Below, in pieces: positions 55,500 to 64,000 of a DNA stretch of 64,000 nt (position 1 is its first letter; each line of letters starts with the position of its first letter). The position numbers were made by a program, and so were the translations under genes. Origin of the DNA: a bacterium (lineage in GTDB: Bacteria; Planctomycetota; SZUA-567); NCBI GenBank assembly GCA_003245715.1, contig QKCJ01000034.1, positions 21,210-85,209 of the forward strand. Direction: 5' to 3'. The notes under the pieces are model-generated. The model was not told the DNA's origin. It searched no databases and saw nothing but the letters and a program-made list of their open reading frames with translations.

Positions 55500-57398
55500 T
55501 TAAACAAATCGGTAGAACGAGCAGGAGAAATCCTTGCCCTGTGTAAGCTCAACTTGACCGTTACTGATTGCCGCTTCGCCGTCACCGAAGACTTTTTCAA
55601 GCTTGCTTCCAAACGGCAGTGTAAGCGTGTACTTGTCACTTGTTGCGCCATTACGGTAGATTGCAACATAACCTTCGGAGCTGTCCGGTGCGATCGCAGC
55701 TACTGCGCTCCAGCTTCCTTTTCCAGGCATTTCCCCAAGCGGCAGGCAGATATAATCAGCCATCTTTTTGCGCACAGGCGCAAGCTTCTGATAAAAATCT
55801 TTCATACCGGCCTGACGTTCTGTTGGCGTGTTATCAATGCTGCCCCAGTAAAGAGGTGTTGAGAAAATTGTTGTACCAAGAATATATTCAAGATCATAGT
55901 CCATTGCCTGCGGCATCATCTCGGTTTCAAGCTGACGGCCATGGACATATTTCATCGTGTACCAGGTATTGCCAAGGGCCATGTACGGGTGGTAGTAACG
56001 GTGATCGTCGATATAGCGTCCACGGTTTTCAAGGAAGAGCCGTCCGTAATCAAGTGCGAAATTGAAGTTGGGGCGGTTTGATCTGGTCACGTCAAACGAG
56101 ATTACTAGGTCAGGCACTTCTTTCTGTATTTCTGCGCAGAGTTCGCGGTATTTTTCATAATGGATATTCGCGTCACCAAGTCTGGTGTTCTGGTTTGAAA
56201 GTTGGTAGCAGTCAAACTTGAAGTGGCGGACTTTGTAATCCCTGAACATACCAGAGATATAATCCTTCATATAGTTGAAGCAGTCTTCAATCATGATGTC
56301 GGCAATTGAATAGCAGGGGAATTCTGTTCGCGGGAATGAAATAAAGGTCGGGAAGTAATCTGTAGTCCGCCCCATCCAGTTGAATTCAGATTCTTCCTTC
56401 ATCAGATCTTTATTATCAAAACCTGACCACAAGACCATTCGTGGGTCCTCAAGGTCAAGACAGAGTGGGTTGACCCACAGGCCGATTTCAATGTTATAAC
56501 CCTTGGCTATTTCAGCAAGCCTGGTGAATTTATTGGGGAATTTCTTCTCGTCAATCGGTCCCATGTAAGGTTCAAACCAACCGTCATCAATAAAGACGAC
56601 ATTCACGCCGGCTTTGGCCGCTGCATGAAGTTCTTTCTCAATTGCATCTTCAGAGATACCAAGTTCAAGGTCTGGCCATGAGTTTGACATGACCGTAACT
56701 GCCTCGCGCTGCGATGGGTATTCTTTATAACGTTCAAGGTTATAACGCTGCATGCCAAAGTTGCCAGTCAGGCCGATTACAACGCCGTTGGCGCGGCGAA
56801 CCTCTCCCTTGCGCAGATTGTCAAAGCCGAGGCCAAGCATCTCGATGGTCGACATTTCAGGTTCATATAAAAAGTCATATTCGCCCTTGATCGGCTGGCA
56901 GTCAGGCATCGGTCCTTCTTTGTAGAAGAAGAGACTGTCGGTAATAAAATATCCGCCGATATTTTTACCAGCATTGGCTAGGGACTTCAGTTCGCGGTGG
57001 TTTGACTGGTCGGTGCATGAATACCAGTTGATGATTTGCGCATTATCATGCTTTCCAAGAAGATTAATTTTTGAAAGTGTTGAGTAATACATTCCCGAGA
57101 AGTTGTTCTCTGACTCATAGGTGTCATACCAGCGTACTGCCGGAGCGTTATCGTAAAAGAAGAGATTTCTGGTCAGTTTGATGCCGTCAAAAGCCCACTG
57201 AATCTTATAGGAGTTTCCATTCTGATCGTTGCTCAGGAGTTTTGCTTTAGAGAATATTTTGCGGTCAGCCGTCAGGCAGCCGGTGCCGCTGGTGAGTATA
57301 TCGTTGCCAGTGGAGAGATCCCGGAATTTGTTGATCTCAAAAAAAGGTTCCAGATTGATTGAAACATCAATATACGCGTTTTTGAAATTAATAGTCAT
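55500..57398 (-). CDS. GH36-like alpha-galactosidase (GH-D clan)
   Basis: 632 residues from the start at 57398 (AAAGGG upstream). N-terminal beta-sandwich (~1-250) followed by a TIM barrel with FIDDGWF, IGLWVNPL and the HFKFDCYQ strand with the nucleophile position; LVISFDVTRSN and DYGRLFLENRG come after, then a C-terminal beta domain. This order is that of GH36/GH27-type alpha-galactosidases and related hydrolases. Cytoplasmic (no signal peptide). Exact substrate is uncertain: alpha-galactoside, or another alpha-linked sugar. Confidence 0.83.
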   Translation of the reverse strand: MTINFKNAYIDVSINLEPFFEINKFRDLSTGNDILTSGTGCLTADRKIFSKAKLLSNDQNGNSYKIQWAFDGIKLTRNLFFYDNAPAVRWYDTYESENNFSGMYYSTLSKINLLGKHDNAQIINWYSCTDQSNHRELKSLANAGKNIGGYFITDSLFFYKEGPMPDCQPIKGEYDFLYEPEMSTIEMLGLGFDNLRKGEVRRANGVVIGLTGNFGMQRYNLERYKEYPSQREAVTVMSNSWPDLELGISEDAIEKELHAAAKAGVNVVFIDDGWFEPYMGPIDEKKFPNKFTRLAEIAKGYNIEIGLWVNPLCLDLEDPRMVLWSGFDNKDLMKEESEFNWMGRTTDYFPTFISFPRTEFPCYSIADIMIEDCFNYMKDYISGMFRDYKVRHFKFDCYQLSNQNTRLGDANIHYEKYRELCAEIQKEVPDLVISFDVTRSNRPNFNFALDYGRLFLENRGRYIDDHRYYHPYMALGNTWYTMKYVHGRQLETEMMPQAMDYDLEYILGTTIFSTPLYWGSIDNTPTERQAGMKDFYQKLAPVRKKMADYICLPLGEMPGKGSWSAVAAIAPDSSEGYVAIYRNGATSDKYTLTLPFGSKLEKVFGDGEAAISNGQVELTQGKDFSCSFYRFV

Positions 57399-57486
57399 TT
57401 TCACCCTTTTCTTATGCAATGAAGACACCTTTCAAGGTGTCTTCATTGTAATGAATAATACAGTTAAATCAAGTGTCTGATATATA

Positions 57487-59283
57487 TTAGTCCTCATACC
57501 AGACCGGGCTGGAGTAGGCGATGTGGTTATCAAGCTGAGTAGCGCGGACATACCAGTTGTCCTTACCGCGCTCAGGTGCAGTGAATTCTGTCTTGAAAGA
57601 TATCCCCTGCGGATAGAAACGCTTATAGAAGTCGCCATTGCGGAAGAGCTCAACCATCTTAAGTGGCTTCTCACCAACAACATCAATAAAGAATTTTTTT
57701 GGCTCGTTTGTATTCAGAACTGATCCCATCAGCTTGTCATTACCGGTGAAGAGCAGACGGATGCGGGCGTTAGTAGTACCATATACGTGACGCTTGAAGT
57801 AGGCATCAAAGATCGCCTCACGGGTCAGGTTTTCTGCGTATACGGCAGTAAGCCCGTTTACGCCGATGTGACCCTTGTGGTCGTCAGAGTTAGCGACGAT
57901 TCCGTAGCGGTAACCGTTCTTGAGAAAGAAGTCCGCGCACCTGTCTTCGCGTGCAGTTTTGCACCAGGCTCTTCCATTCTCGACAATGTCCACTCTTTCA
58001 TAACTGCCGTGGTCAGAGTAGATCTCCAGCACCGGGCAGACATTCTCGATGCCTTTGCGCCAGGTACCAACCGGTTCGCTACCCGGGCCATGGAAATGCG
58101 GGATAGCGAGCATCTTGCCTTCATAAGTTTTGGCAAACTCGGAAACGTGCGCAAGCTCAGGCCGGGTAATGTCGTCGTAGTCCGGCTCATCATTAAAGAC
58201 CAGACAGATATCACCGAATTCATTTCTGAATTCAATTCCCGGGAAGACCAGAAATGATCCTTCGACATTCATTTTGTTAACAGCCTGCATGGTATCAAGC
58301 CACTTGTCTTTGCCGATATGATTGATCGGGTCATGGTGCGGTTCATGGTGGTCGGTAACGGCGTAGAAATCAAGCGCCGCCCTGTCACGGGCAAATTTCA
58401 TCAACCTTTCAGGTGTCATGTCCATGCCTGAGCGCTGCGCACAGTCGATTGAGTAGGCAGAGTGGGTGTGTATGTCGCCCCAGTAAATATTCTTGCCCTC
58501 AAAGACATTGTCCATGCTCGCCGATTCAGAGTAATCAGCTTTCTTGCAGACAACCTGAACATTCTTGTCGGCAAACTCAAAGATGCCCTGTTCGTTTTTC
58601 GTAGCATCTGCCGAGCAGTCATAGATTTCAGAAAGGTCATCAACCTTGGCGATATTCCAGAAAACATCATAAGGTACAAGCATCGCCTTGTCGGTTTTTC
58701 TGATAAGCCGTGAGCGTTTAAGTGTGCGCGGAATAATTGTGTACTCAAGGCGCAGCAGGTAATCCGGCACCGGTCGGGTATAGCCGATATAGTCGCGGCC
58801 ATGGTCGGGAATACCCTTTTCCTGTGAATCAAAATACCTGATATCAACTCGGGCCTTGTAATCAGGGCGCGGGATAACCGTTGTTACTTTTGCGCCCGGG
58901 CCAAAACCGCCAAGTGTCTCGCCCCAGCGCAGTTCAACCGTGTCGCCTTCTTTAAGCCCACCGTCAAGGTCAACCACAACCATTCGCATGGCCTCGCGTG
59001 ACGGCTTGTGTTCCCTGTCAACATAATGCTTGTAATCCAGATCCCAGCAGCGGGTCTTGTAGGTTACATCAGGGTTGCTGACATAGGTCTCGATGTAACC
59101 GCTTGCTTCATTGACTTCCTGAGTCGGGCATGAAGTGCCGAGGGTGCTTGAGAAGTCGAAGACAAGTCTTGATGCTTCTTTGGTGTAGCCACTGCCGATA
59201 TTGACTTTGATGGAGAATTCTGTGGAGTCTCCTGCCAGTATTTCATCAGGGCTGATTGACGCATCTTTAAATACGGTACTCAT
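57487..59283 (-). CDS. PHP/DUF3604-family putative metal-dependent hydrolase
   Basis: 598 residues from 59283 (AAAGGA upstream). An N-terminal beta region (~1-260) is followed by a PHP-like metal-binding domain: IYWGDIHTHSAYS, FYAVTDHHEPHHD, FPGIEFRNEFGD, the IPHFHG segment, and GIVANSDDH as the last metal site, all matching the DUF3604/PHP pattern of His and Asp ligands. C-terminal beta domain (~500-598). No signal peptide. PHP enzymes hydrolyse phosphate esters; the natural substrate of DUF3604 proteins is not established. Its place between hydrolases suggests sugar-linked esters or anionic substituents. Confidence 0.85.
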   Translation of the reverse strand: MSTVFKDASISPDEILAGDSTEFSIKVNIGSGYTKEASRLVFDFSSTLGTSCPTQEVNEASGYIETYVSNPDVTYKTRCWDLDYKHYVDREHKPSREAMRMVVVDLDGGLKEGDTVELRWGETLGGFGPGAKVTTVIPRPDYKARVDIRYFDSQEKGIPDHGRDYIGYTRPVPDYLLRLEYTIIPRTLKRSRLIRKTDKAMLVPYDVFWNIAKVDDLSEIYDCSADATKNEQGIFEFADKNVQVVCKKADYSESASMDNVFEGKNIYWGDIHTHSAYSIDCAQRSGMDMTPERLMKFARDRAALDFYAVTDHHEPHHDPINHIGKDKWLDTMQAVNKMNVEGSFLVFPGIEFRNEFGDICLVFNDEPDYDDITRPELAHVSEFAKTYEGKMLAIPHFHGPGSEPVGTWRKGIENVCPVLEIYSDHGSYERVDIVENGRAWCKTAREDRCADFFLKNGYRYGIVANSDDHKGHIGVNGLTAVYAENLTREAIFDAYFKRHVYGTTNARIRLLFTGNDKLMGSVLNTNEPKKFFIDVVGEKPLKMVELFRNGDFYKRFYPQGISFKTEFTAPERGKDNWYVRATQLDNHIAYSSPVWYED

Positions 59284-59313
59284 TTTTTGTCCTTTATAAA
59301 AAGTACTCAAAAA

Positions 59314-62300
59314 CTAATTTGAATTTATATCGTCATTTATCTTTATCAGAGAGCAATCATCAACGATCGCGTAGGCGTCTGCTTTATCGCGCAGGGCGAC
59401 GAAACTTATTGCAACCGCGGCCTTGTCCAGATTTTTTGGGATTACATAAAGGAAATCATACTTGGTCCATTTGTTCTCAATCGGGACGTCGCCGGCCTTG
59501 AGCATGATTTCAGCTTTGCTGGTTGAGAGGGCATTCTTGAGTGGTTCTGCTCCTGCAATCTTAATCTTCATGTGTTCAAGATCTTTACCTGTGGCGTAAA
59601 AGACAAGCTTGTATGTCCCGCTGGAGATTCCTGACATGACATATGTCACCATTCCGCGCTTCAGGTTCGGCCCCCATTCAGGGAGTTCTTTAAGTTTGGT
59701 CATAACCGCACTTTTACCGCTGAATGATTTGTCAGTGCTTTCGAGTATTACCCCGAGCTTGCTTTTTTGCGCCCAGTTTTTGAGTCCTGATTCGGCGTTG
59801 CCATTTTCAAGAAGGTTGCCGGCAAGGCTGTCGATCCTGAATAGAGGGTAATGGAATCTGTACTTGTATGAAGCACGCTCAAGCTTGAACAATGTTTCTT
59901 TCGGCAGGCGTTTTGTGCCGTCAGTCCTGCATATTTCAAGGTATATGCCGATGATCTTTGCCGTGTTTGATAGCGGTGTAATTTCAGTGAGCGGAATTTC
60001 CATGGTCATTGTGTAGCCGGTTCGGGCTAGTTCAGTCTTTGCTGAAGCCTTTGATGAGTCGAGGTCTTTAAGCAGTACTGTGTCTCTTGCGATGACGCTC
60101 TTTCCTTCCTTTGGTTCTTTTGCTGCGAAGACAAATTGTTTGGTCCCAAGCGCACCATAGGATTTCCCCTGCTGGTCGAGGTCGAGGCGTTTGAATGGTG
60201 TGCGGTCGATAAATAGTTCAATCGCGTCACCATCAAAAATATTAGCTGAGCCGGCGGCTGTCACCTGACGGTCTTTTACTTCGGCTTTCACATAAAGTTT
60301 TTTCGAGTCAGTCCAAAAAGATATTTTTGAGCCTTCCGAAGCGGTGAGTTCAACTGGCTTGTCCGCACTTGCAGGGATAATGTATTCGCCTGTATTCTTG
60401 ATGATGAGCGTTTGGTCTTCAGTCATCTCCGTCTCGCCGTCCACACCTGAAGAGTAAGAGGTTGCCGCTTCTCCAGGATGTTCAAAACCGATATAATCAT
60501 TGTCTTTAAAGTGCATATGTAGTGGCGGACAGTTGTCTTTGGGATTGACGTTTACAATATTCTCGCTGCCTGAGAGATTCTGTGCTTCATAGAAAACACC
60601 TTCCCCCTTAAAGGTTCTGGCCCGCAGGATAATAGGCTTGCCCATTGAGTAGTTGCCCTTTTCAAGCAGGTTCTTCAAGTCCTCCAATGAGCCAGTCAGA
60701 AATATAGGATCAAGCCGGAGAGGAATACGCGTAAGGTTGTCCCATTTTATTTTATTGCCGAAGGTGTCATAAAGAACAACGCTTCCAGCATTGACGGTGG
60801 GGGTCAGGCTGGCTCCGGATGGCTGCAAAGCCCAGAGCACGGCAGAGCAGTTGCTTTTGTCCTTGCCTGCAAAGATGCCGGTGCGGATAAGCTTGTTTCC
60901 GGAAGTGACCTTGATATGCTCGTCTTTGTCCGCAAGAAATGCCGAGACTGTATTCAGCGCCGCGCAGATATGATTGGGGTTCAGATAATCTTTATATAAT
61001 GTAGCTGGGGCGTTAATGGCACTTACCCCGGCAAGGTCATTAAGCAGGCAAAGCATATAGTGGCGCTGCACATCACCGGAGGAAAAATCACTCTGCGCCC
61101 CTTCATACTGCTTGCGCTTTGAGTTGGGGATGTAGTAAAGTTCGGTATTCCAGAGAGGCTCTCCTGGCATGATTTCGCGCAGACGCCTGACGAGGTTTGA
61201 AAACCTGAAACGTACTCCTGACTGGTAATCAAGTCCGGACTGGTAAGGATGAAAAGAGAGATAGTCCTGATATTTTCGGATGCCAAGCTTCTCCAGCTGT
61301 TCCACCCAGTCAGTCAATTGATTGCCCGCGTCACTGGTCGCATTGCAGCCGATTATCTCTGCTTTGGGGTTGTCGCGTTTTAGGATTTCGCAGGCGGTCT
61401 TCTGATAATAGAATAGATCCTTGGCTGTCATCGTCCATTGCGGTTCGCGGAAGATTGCCCACTTTGTGATCTGCTGCCCGTAGCGTTTTGAAAGGCCGTT
61501 GATTAAAAAGTCCCAGGCTTTTTCCGGCGGCAGGTAACGTATTTCAGTCTTGCCGTTCTTGATTTTATTGTATGTTTTGTCACTCTTGTAGTACCAGCTT
61601 GTATGGGCGTGACCGATGCTTAAGTTGCCACGTTTGTGTTTGCGCTGGTGATAGGTTCCGCTGCCGATGCAGGGGATCGGTTCGATATCATATTTTTTAA
61701 AGAGCGGGAAATCAATCTCCGGCAGGCTGAAATCAAGTTTGTCAATTTCAGGTTGCAGGGCTTTGAAGGTGAAACTGTAAAAGGCGTTTCTGAAGCCTGA
61801 GAGGGCAAACACTTCCGCCTTTCTGCCAACGCCGGCGTGTTTGAGTACTATGCAACTCTCATCGCTTGGTGTCAGGCCGTAATAACCGTCTGGGCCATAG
61901 TTGGCGCCGATTTTACGTTGCATCTTTGAGGCTTTTTCGGGGAGTTTGTGCAGAACCACCATGCTTCCGCCGGCTGATGGAAGAGGTCTGCCATTCCATT
62001 CGGTAATAATATTAAAGCTGCCATAGCGGTTTGCGGCAAATGATACATCACCCTTGAAAACGCTGCGCCCGAATTTGTCTGTTGAGCCTTTTTGAGCCAC
62101 CAGTATGGTGTCTTTAATACCGCAGACTTCATTTTCATAATCAGTGCGCAGATAGGCTTTGATCTTTTCGCTCGAATTTTTTGAAGGGAGGGAAGCCACG
62201 AGCGTGTACTTTGCGACCGTACCATAGTTGTAGGCAGTAAGTTCCTTGTCGGCGGTGAATGCGGCTTCAGGCCCTGTTCCCGGATTTTTTGTAGTATAAG

Positions 62301-62994
62301 TAAGTATCATGTCGTCAATACACAACGCGTTGTGCGTCGTCACCGTGTCTTCACCGGCGACCCGGAATGTTACTTTGTATTCAAGGCTTTCTCCGCCCTT
62401 GACCTGAAATTTATAAGTATGCTTCTTCCATTCCTTTGTTACGGTTATTGTCTCTGCCAGCAGTATCGGATACTTCTGTTTTACTGTCCCATATTGCACA
62501 GCCAGATCTTTACATCTGAAATCAAGAATAATCTTTTCATCAGGATGCAACTTTCCTGTTTCATCATTGTCGGCTTTGATACTGAAAGAAAGCTCAACCT
62601 CACCGTCTTTCTGAATATGGAATAGTTCGGTTTCAAGTTTATATTCTACGGCGCCCTTGTAGCCGGGAACTTCAAGATACTGGTTGCCGTCCTTATCTTT
62701 TCTGGTGAGGGGAAGGTATAGTGTGCTTGTGTCCCTGTTGATGGTCTGGCGGTTTAAAAAGAACTGCAGACTGTAACCAGGCATCGCCCGGCCGGCAACG
62801 CCAAGTTCCATGTTGCCGTTGTAGATCAGGGGTTTTCTTTCATCAAGAATGGTGTTTGCGTCTTTGCTGAGAAATTTCGGTGTGTCACTACCGGAAACTT
62901 TGGCAATAAAACATAATCCGGCCAGAATAAACAGCCAATGGCATTTTGATGAATAAATCCGGAACCGGTTTGTCTTAATGTCTGGTTCAGCCAT
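59314..62994 (-). CDS. Secreted multidomain glycan-active protein (GH-A-like barrel with CBM4/9- and CBM9-like modules)
   Basis: 1226 residues from 62994, which has AAGGAG upstream. A signal peptide or anchor lies at ~19-37 (WLFILAGLCFIAKVSGS). Jelly-roll CBM-like domain at ~45-245, a linker beta domain, then a TIM-barrel region (~380-720) with IFREPQW (candidate acid/base E517) and LWNTELYY (candidate nucleophile E618), fitting clan GH-A (GH39/GH5-like). Then a beta domain, a CBM9-like domain (~900-1070: LYVKAEVKDRQ, DGDAIELFIDRTP) and a terminal CBM4/9-like domain (~1080-1226). Probably a secreted or envelope-bound glycanase that releases oligosaccharides for the downstream intracellular enzymes. 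Confidence 0.8.
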   Translation of the reverse strand: MAEPDIKTNRFRIYSSKCHWLFILAGLCFIAKVSGSDTPKFLSKDANTILDERKPLIYNGNMELGVAGRAMPGYSLQFFLNRQTINRDTSTLYLPLTRKDKDGNQYLEVPGYKGAVEYKLETELFHIQKDGEVELSFSIKADNDETGKLHPDEKIILDFRCKDLAVQYGTVKQKYPILLAETITVTKEWKKHTYKFQVKGGESLEYKVTFRVAGEDTVTTHNALCIDDMILTYTTKNPGTGPEAAFTADKELTAYNYGTVAKYTLVASLPSKNSSEKIKAYLRTDYENEVCGIKDTILVAQKGSTDKFGRSVFKGDVSFAANRYGSFNIITEWNGRPLPSAGGSMVVLHKLPEKASKMQRKIGANYGPDGYYGLTPSDESCIVLKHAGVGRKAEVFALSGFRNAFYSFTFKALQPEIDKLDFSLPEIDFPLFKKYDIEPIPCIGSGTYHQRKHKRGNLSIGHAHTSWYYKSDKTYNKIKNGKTEIRYLPPEKAWDFLINGLSKRYGQQITKWAIFREPQWTMTAKDLFYYQKTACEILKRDNPKAEIIGCNATSDAGNQLTDWVEQLEKLGIRKYQDYLSFHPYQSGLDYQSGVRFRFSNLVRRLREIMPGEPLWNTELYYIPNSKRKQYEGAQSDFSSGDVQRHYMLCLLNDLAGVSAINAPATLYKDYLNPNHICAALNTVSAFLADKDEHIKVTSGNKLIRTGIFAGKDKSNCSAVLWALQPSGASLTPTVNAGSVVLYDTFGNKIKWDNLTRIPLRLDPIFLTGSLEDLKNLLEKGNYSMGKPIILRARTFKGEGVFYEAQNLSGSENIVNVNPKDNCPPLHMHFKDNDYIGFEHPGEAATSYSSGVDGETEMTEDQTLIIKNTGEYIIPASADKPVELTASEGSKISFWTDSKKLYVKAEVKDRQVTAAGSANIFDGDAIELFIDRTPFKRLDLDQQGKSYGALGTKQFVFAAKEPKEGKSVIARDTVLLKDLDSSKASAKTELARTGYTMTMEIPLTEITPLSNTAKIIGIYLEICRTDGTKRLPKETLFKLERASYKYRFHYPLFRIDSLAGNLLENGNAESGLKNWAQKSKLGVILESTDKSFSGKSAVMTKLKELPEWGPNLKRGMVTYVMSGISSGTYKLVFYATGKDLEHMKIKIAGAEPLKNALSTSKAEIMLKAGDVPIENKWTKYDFLYVIPKNLDKAAVAISFVALRDKADAYAIVDDCSLIKINDDINSN

Positions 62995-63109
62995 TTGTTT
63001 CGTTCTCCTTATGAGTATAGCGATGCCATATCGACCCCTGAGGATCAATAATTGATTTCAGTTGCGGTGTTTCTGCTGTAATCTGGCAGGGGCGATTATG
63101 CGAGTCTTA

Positions 63110-63913
63110 TTATTTTATAACAACAGCGAAATGTTCTTTCCAGATTTCCCTTCCGATGGTCAGGCTTTCGTAAGAGTTGAAATTCTGCACCTGTTGTGTT
63201 GCAGCGTGATTGTCTACAAATAGCGCATTAAAGGTGTCTCCATGTACTGGGCCAATTCCAATTGCTCCGCCATTGGTTTGTGTGGTATTGTATAGATATC
63301 TGTAATCGCAGATGTGACCCTGGCCATTGTTTGAAACCAGACTTCTCTCGCTAAAAGCAATCTTGCTTGAAGACCCCCTGAATGACCCCGGAGAAAGAGC
63401 CTTGACGTCATTGGCGTTACCCATATATGCGCTGCCAACGACCCCCCACATATTTGTCCAGGGGACGCCATTGCCGGAATTGCTTACGCCGGATGAAATT
63501 ATATCATATGGCCTTACCGGTATTTTACTGGTAGCGGTGTTGTAGATTTCACTGTATTCAGAGCAGAAAATAAATGGTGCGCGCGTGTAAGTTGAGCCGT
63601 CTACAGCCGTGTACTCCTGCTGCTTCAGATACCCTGCGTTAATCATGCAGTCAAACCAGCGGTCTTTGGTGATATTGTTAAATGGCGGTGAGGGATAGAA
63701 GTTAAAATCGTTTATATAGCTGTTAACCTCAACGCCGAGCTGCTTTATATTATTAAGGCACTGTATGGTATTGGCTGAGTCAATACTTTTTCTTACTGCT
63801 GGTAGCATCATTGAGGCGAGAATGGAAATGATCGCAATAACCACCAGCATCTCTATCAGCGTGAAGCTATGATGTTTTATAGAGGCCGTTGGGGTATACT
63901 TATATATCCTCAT
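63110..63913 (-). CDS. Pseudopilin-type protein
   Basis: 267 residues with a strong GGAGGAG ribosome site. Leader of ~15 residues ending HHS, then [19 protein letters not shown]; serine precedes the cleavage site. [24 protein letters not shown] follows, and near the end [10 protein letters not shown] replaces the usual D-G-H signature (VDNH). First gene of the minus-strand hydrolase operon; the large GH-A-like protein is encoded 115 bases downstream. Confidence 0.88.
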   Translation of the reverse strand: MRIYKYTPTASIKHHSFTLIEMLVVIAIISILASMMLPAVRKSIDSANTIQCLNNIKQLGVEVNSYINDFNFYPSPPFNNITKDRWFDCMINAGYLKQQEYTAVDGSTYTRAPFIFCSEYSEIYNTATSKIPVRPYDIISSGVSNSGNGVPWTNMWGVVGSAYMGNANDVKALSPGSFRGSSSKIAFSERSLVSNNGQGHICDYRYLYNTTQTNGGAIGIGPVHGDTFNALFVDNHAATQQVQNFNSYESLTIGREIWKEHFAVVIK

Positions 63914-63945
63914 TTTTTCTCCTCCATTGCTGAAAGGAAAACATC

Positions 63946-64000
63946 ATGAGCACTCTTTATCTCGGTATCGACCTGCACAAATGCGCCTTCACAACTTTTG
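63946..64000 (+). mobile_element. IS110-type transposase, first 18 codons only
   Basis: An ATG at 63946 with AAAGG upstream opens MSTLYLGIDLHKCAFTTF, which matches the N-terminus of IS110-family DEDD transposases (xxGIDxHKxxF, the Asp being the first of the DEDD motif). The reading frame runs off the right edge. The element end should lie in the 32-base gap shared with the pseudopilin start. Confidence 0.72.

Noticed and set aside
1..64000. CRISPR array, tRNA or rRNA genes
   Set aside because: No regularly spaced repeats and no cloverleaf or rRNA-like segments were noticed on either strand by eye; a covariance search was not possible.

Overview
The window reads as chromosomal DNA of a free-living, flagellated, Gram-negative-type bacterium of the PVC group, most likely Lentisphaerota (Victivallis/Oligosphaera-like). 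This is an inference from gene style, not from a marker gene. Five short pseudopilin-type proteins share a nearly invariant N-terminal segment and a C-terminal D-G/x-H signature. They sit among GntR, LacI and AraC regulators and large secreted carbohydrate-active proteins, a pattern I associate with that phylum. No rRNA, tRNA or CRISPR array was found.

Region 1 (1-20 kb) is mostly housekeeping and signalling. It holds the 3' part of a flagellin gene and a tightly overlapping four-gene signalling operon (hybrid PAS-GAF histidine kinase, single-domain receiver, stand-alone CheB-type methylesterase, receiver fused to a defective sigma-54-type AAA+ domain). Next come a miaA cluster, an acyl carrier protein with a ketoacyl-ACP synthase, a GT87-like membrane protein, a Gfo/Idh/MocA dehydrogenase, a 1341-residue tandem DUF3857/transglutaminase protein and transketolase.

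Region 2 (20-25 kb) is a hexuronate catabolic unit. A LacI-type repressor is divergent from uxaB-uxaA, and a perfect 14-bp operator abuts the -10 box.

Region 3 (25-64 kb) is a chain of glycan-processing loci. (a) 25.2-32.7 kb, minus strand: GntR/periplasmic-binding-fold regulator, pseudopilin, DUF6259-like protein, a decayed glycoside hydrolase and an AraC remnant. (b) 33-35.6 kb: an AraC/cupin regulator divergent from an ADP-ribosylglycohydrolase-family protein. (c) 36-47.3 kb: two divergent, paralogous cassettes, each with a GntR domain fused to an ABC-type solute-binding domain, a large parallel beta-helix protein and one or two pseudopilins. (d) 47.3-54.1 kb: an AraC regulator divergent from a Zn-alcohol dehydrogenase, an aldo/keto reductase and a complete ribose-type ABC importer. 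(e) 54.2-63.9 kb, minus strand: pseudopilin, multidomain secreted GH-A-like protein, PHP/DUF3604 protein, GH36-like alpha-galactosidase and GH29 alpha-L-fucosidase. The window ends in the first codons of an IS110-type transposase.

The likely theme of region 3 is that each locus senses a particular sugar with its own regulator and makes a secreted or surface glycan-binding/degrading protein together with a pseudopilin. The released sugars would then be handled by intracellular hydrolases, dehydrogenases and the ABC importer. The repeated coupling of pseudopilins to carbohydrate enzymes, and the GntR-solute-binding-protein fusion regulators, are the most unusual features.
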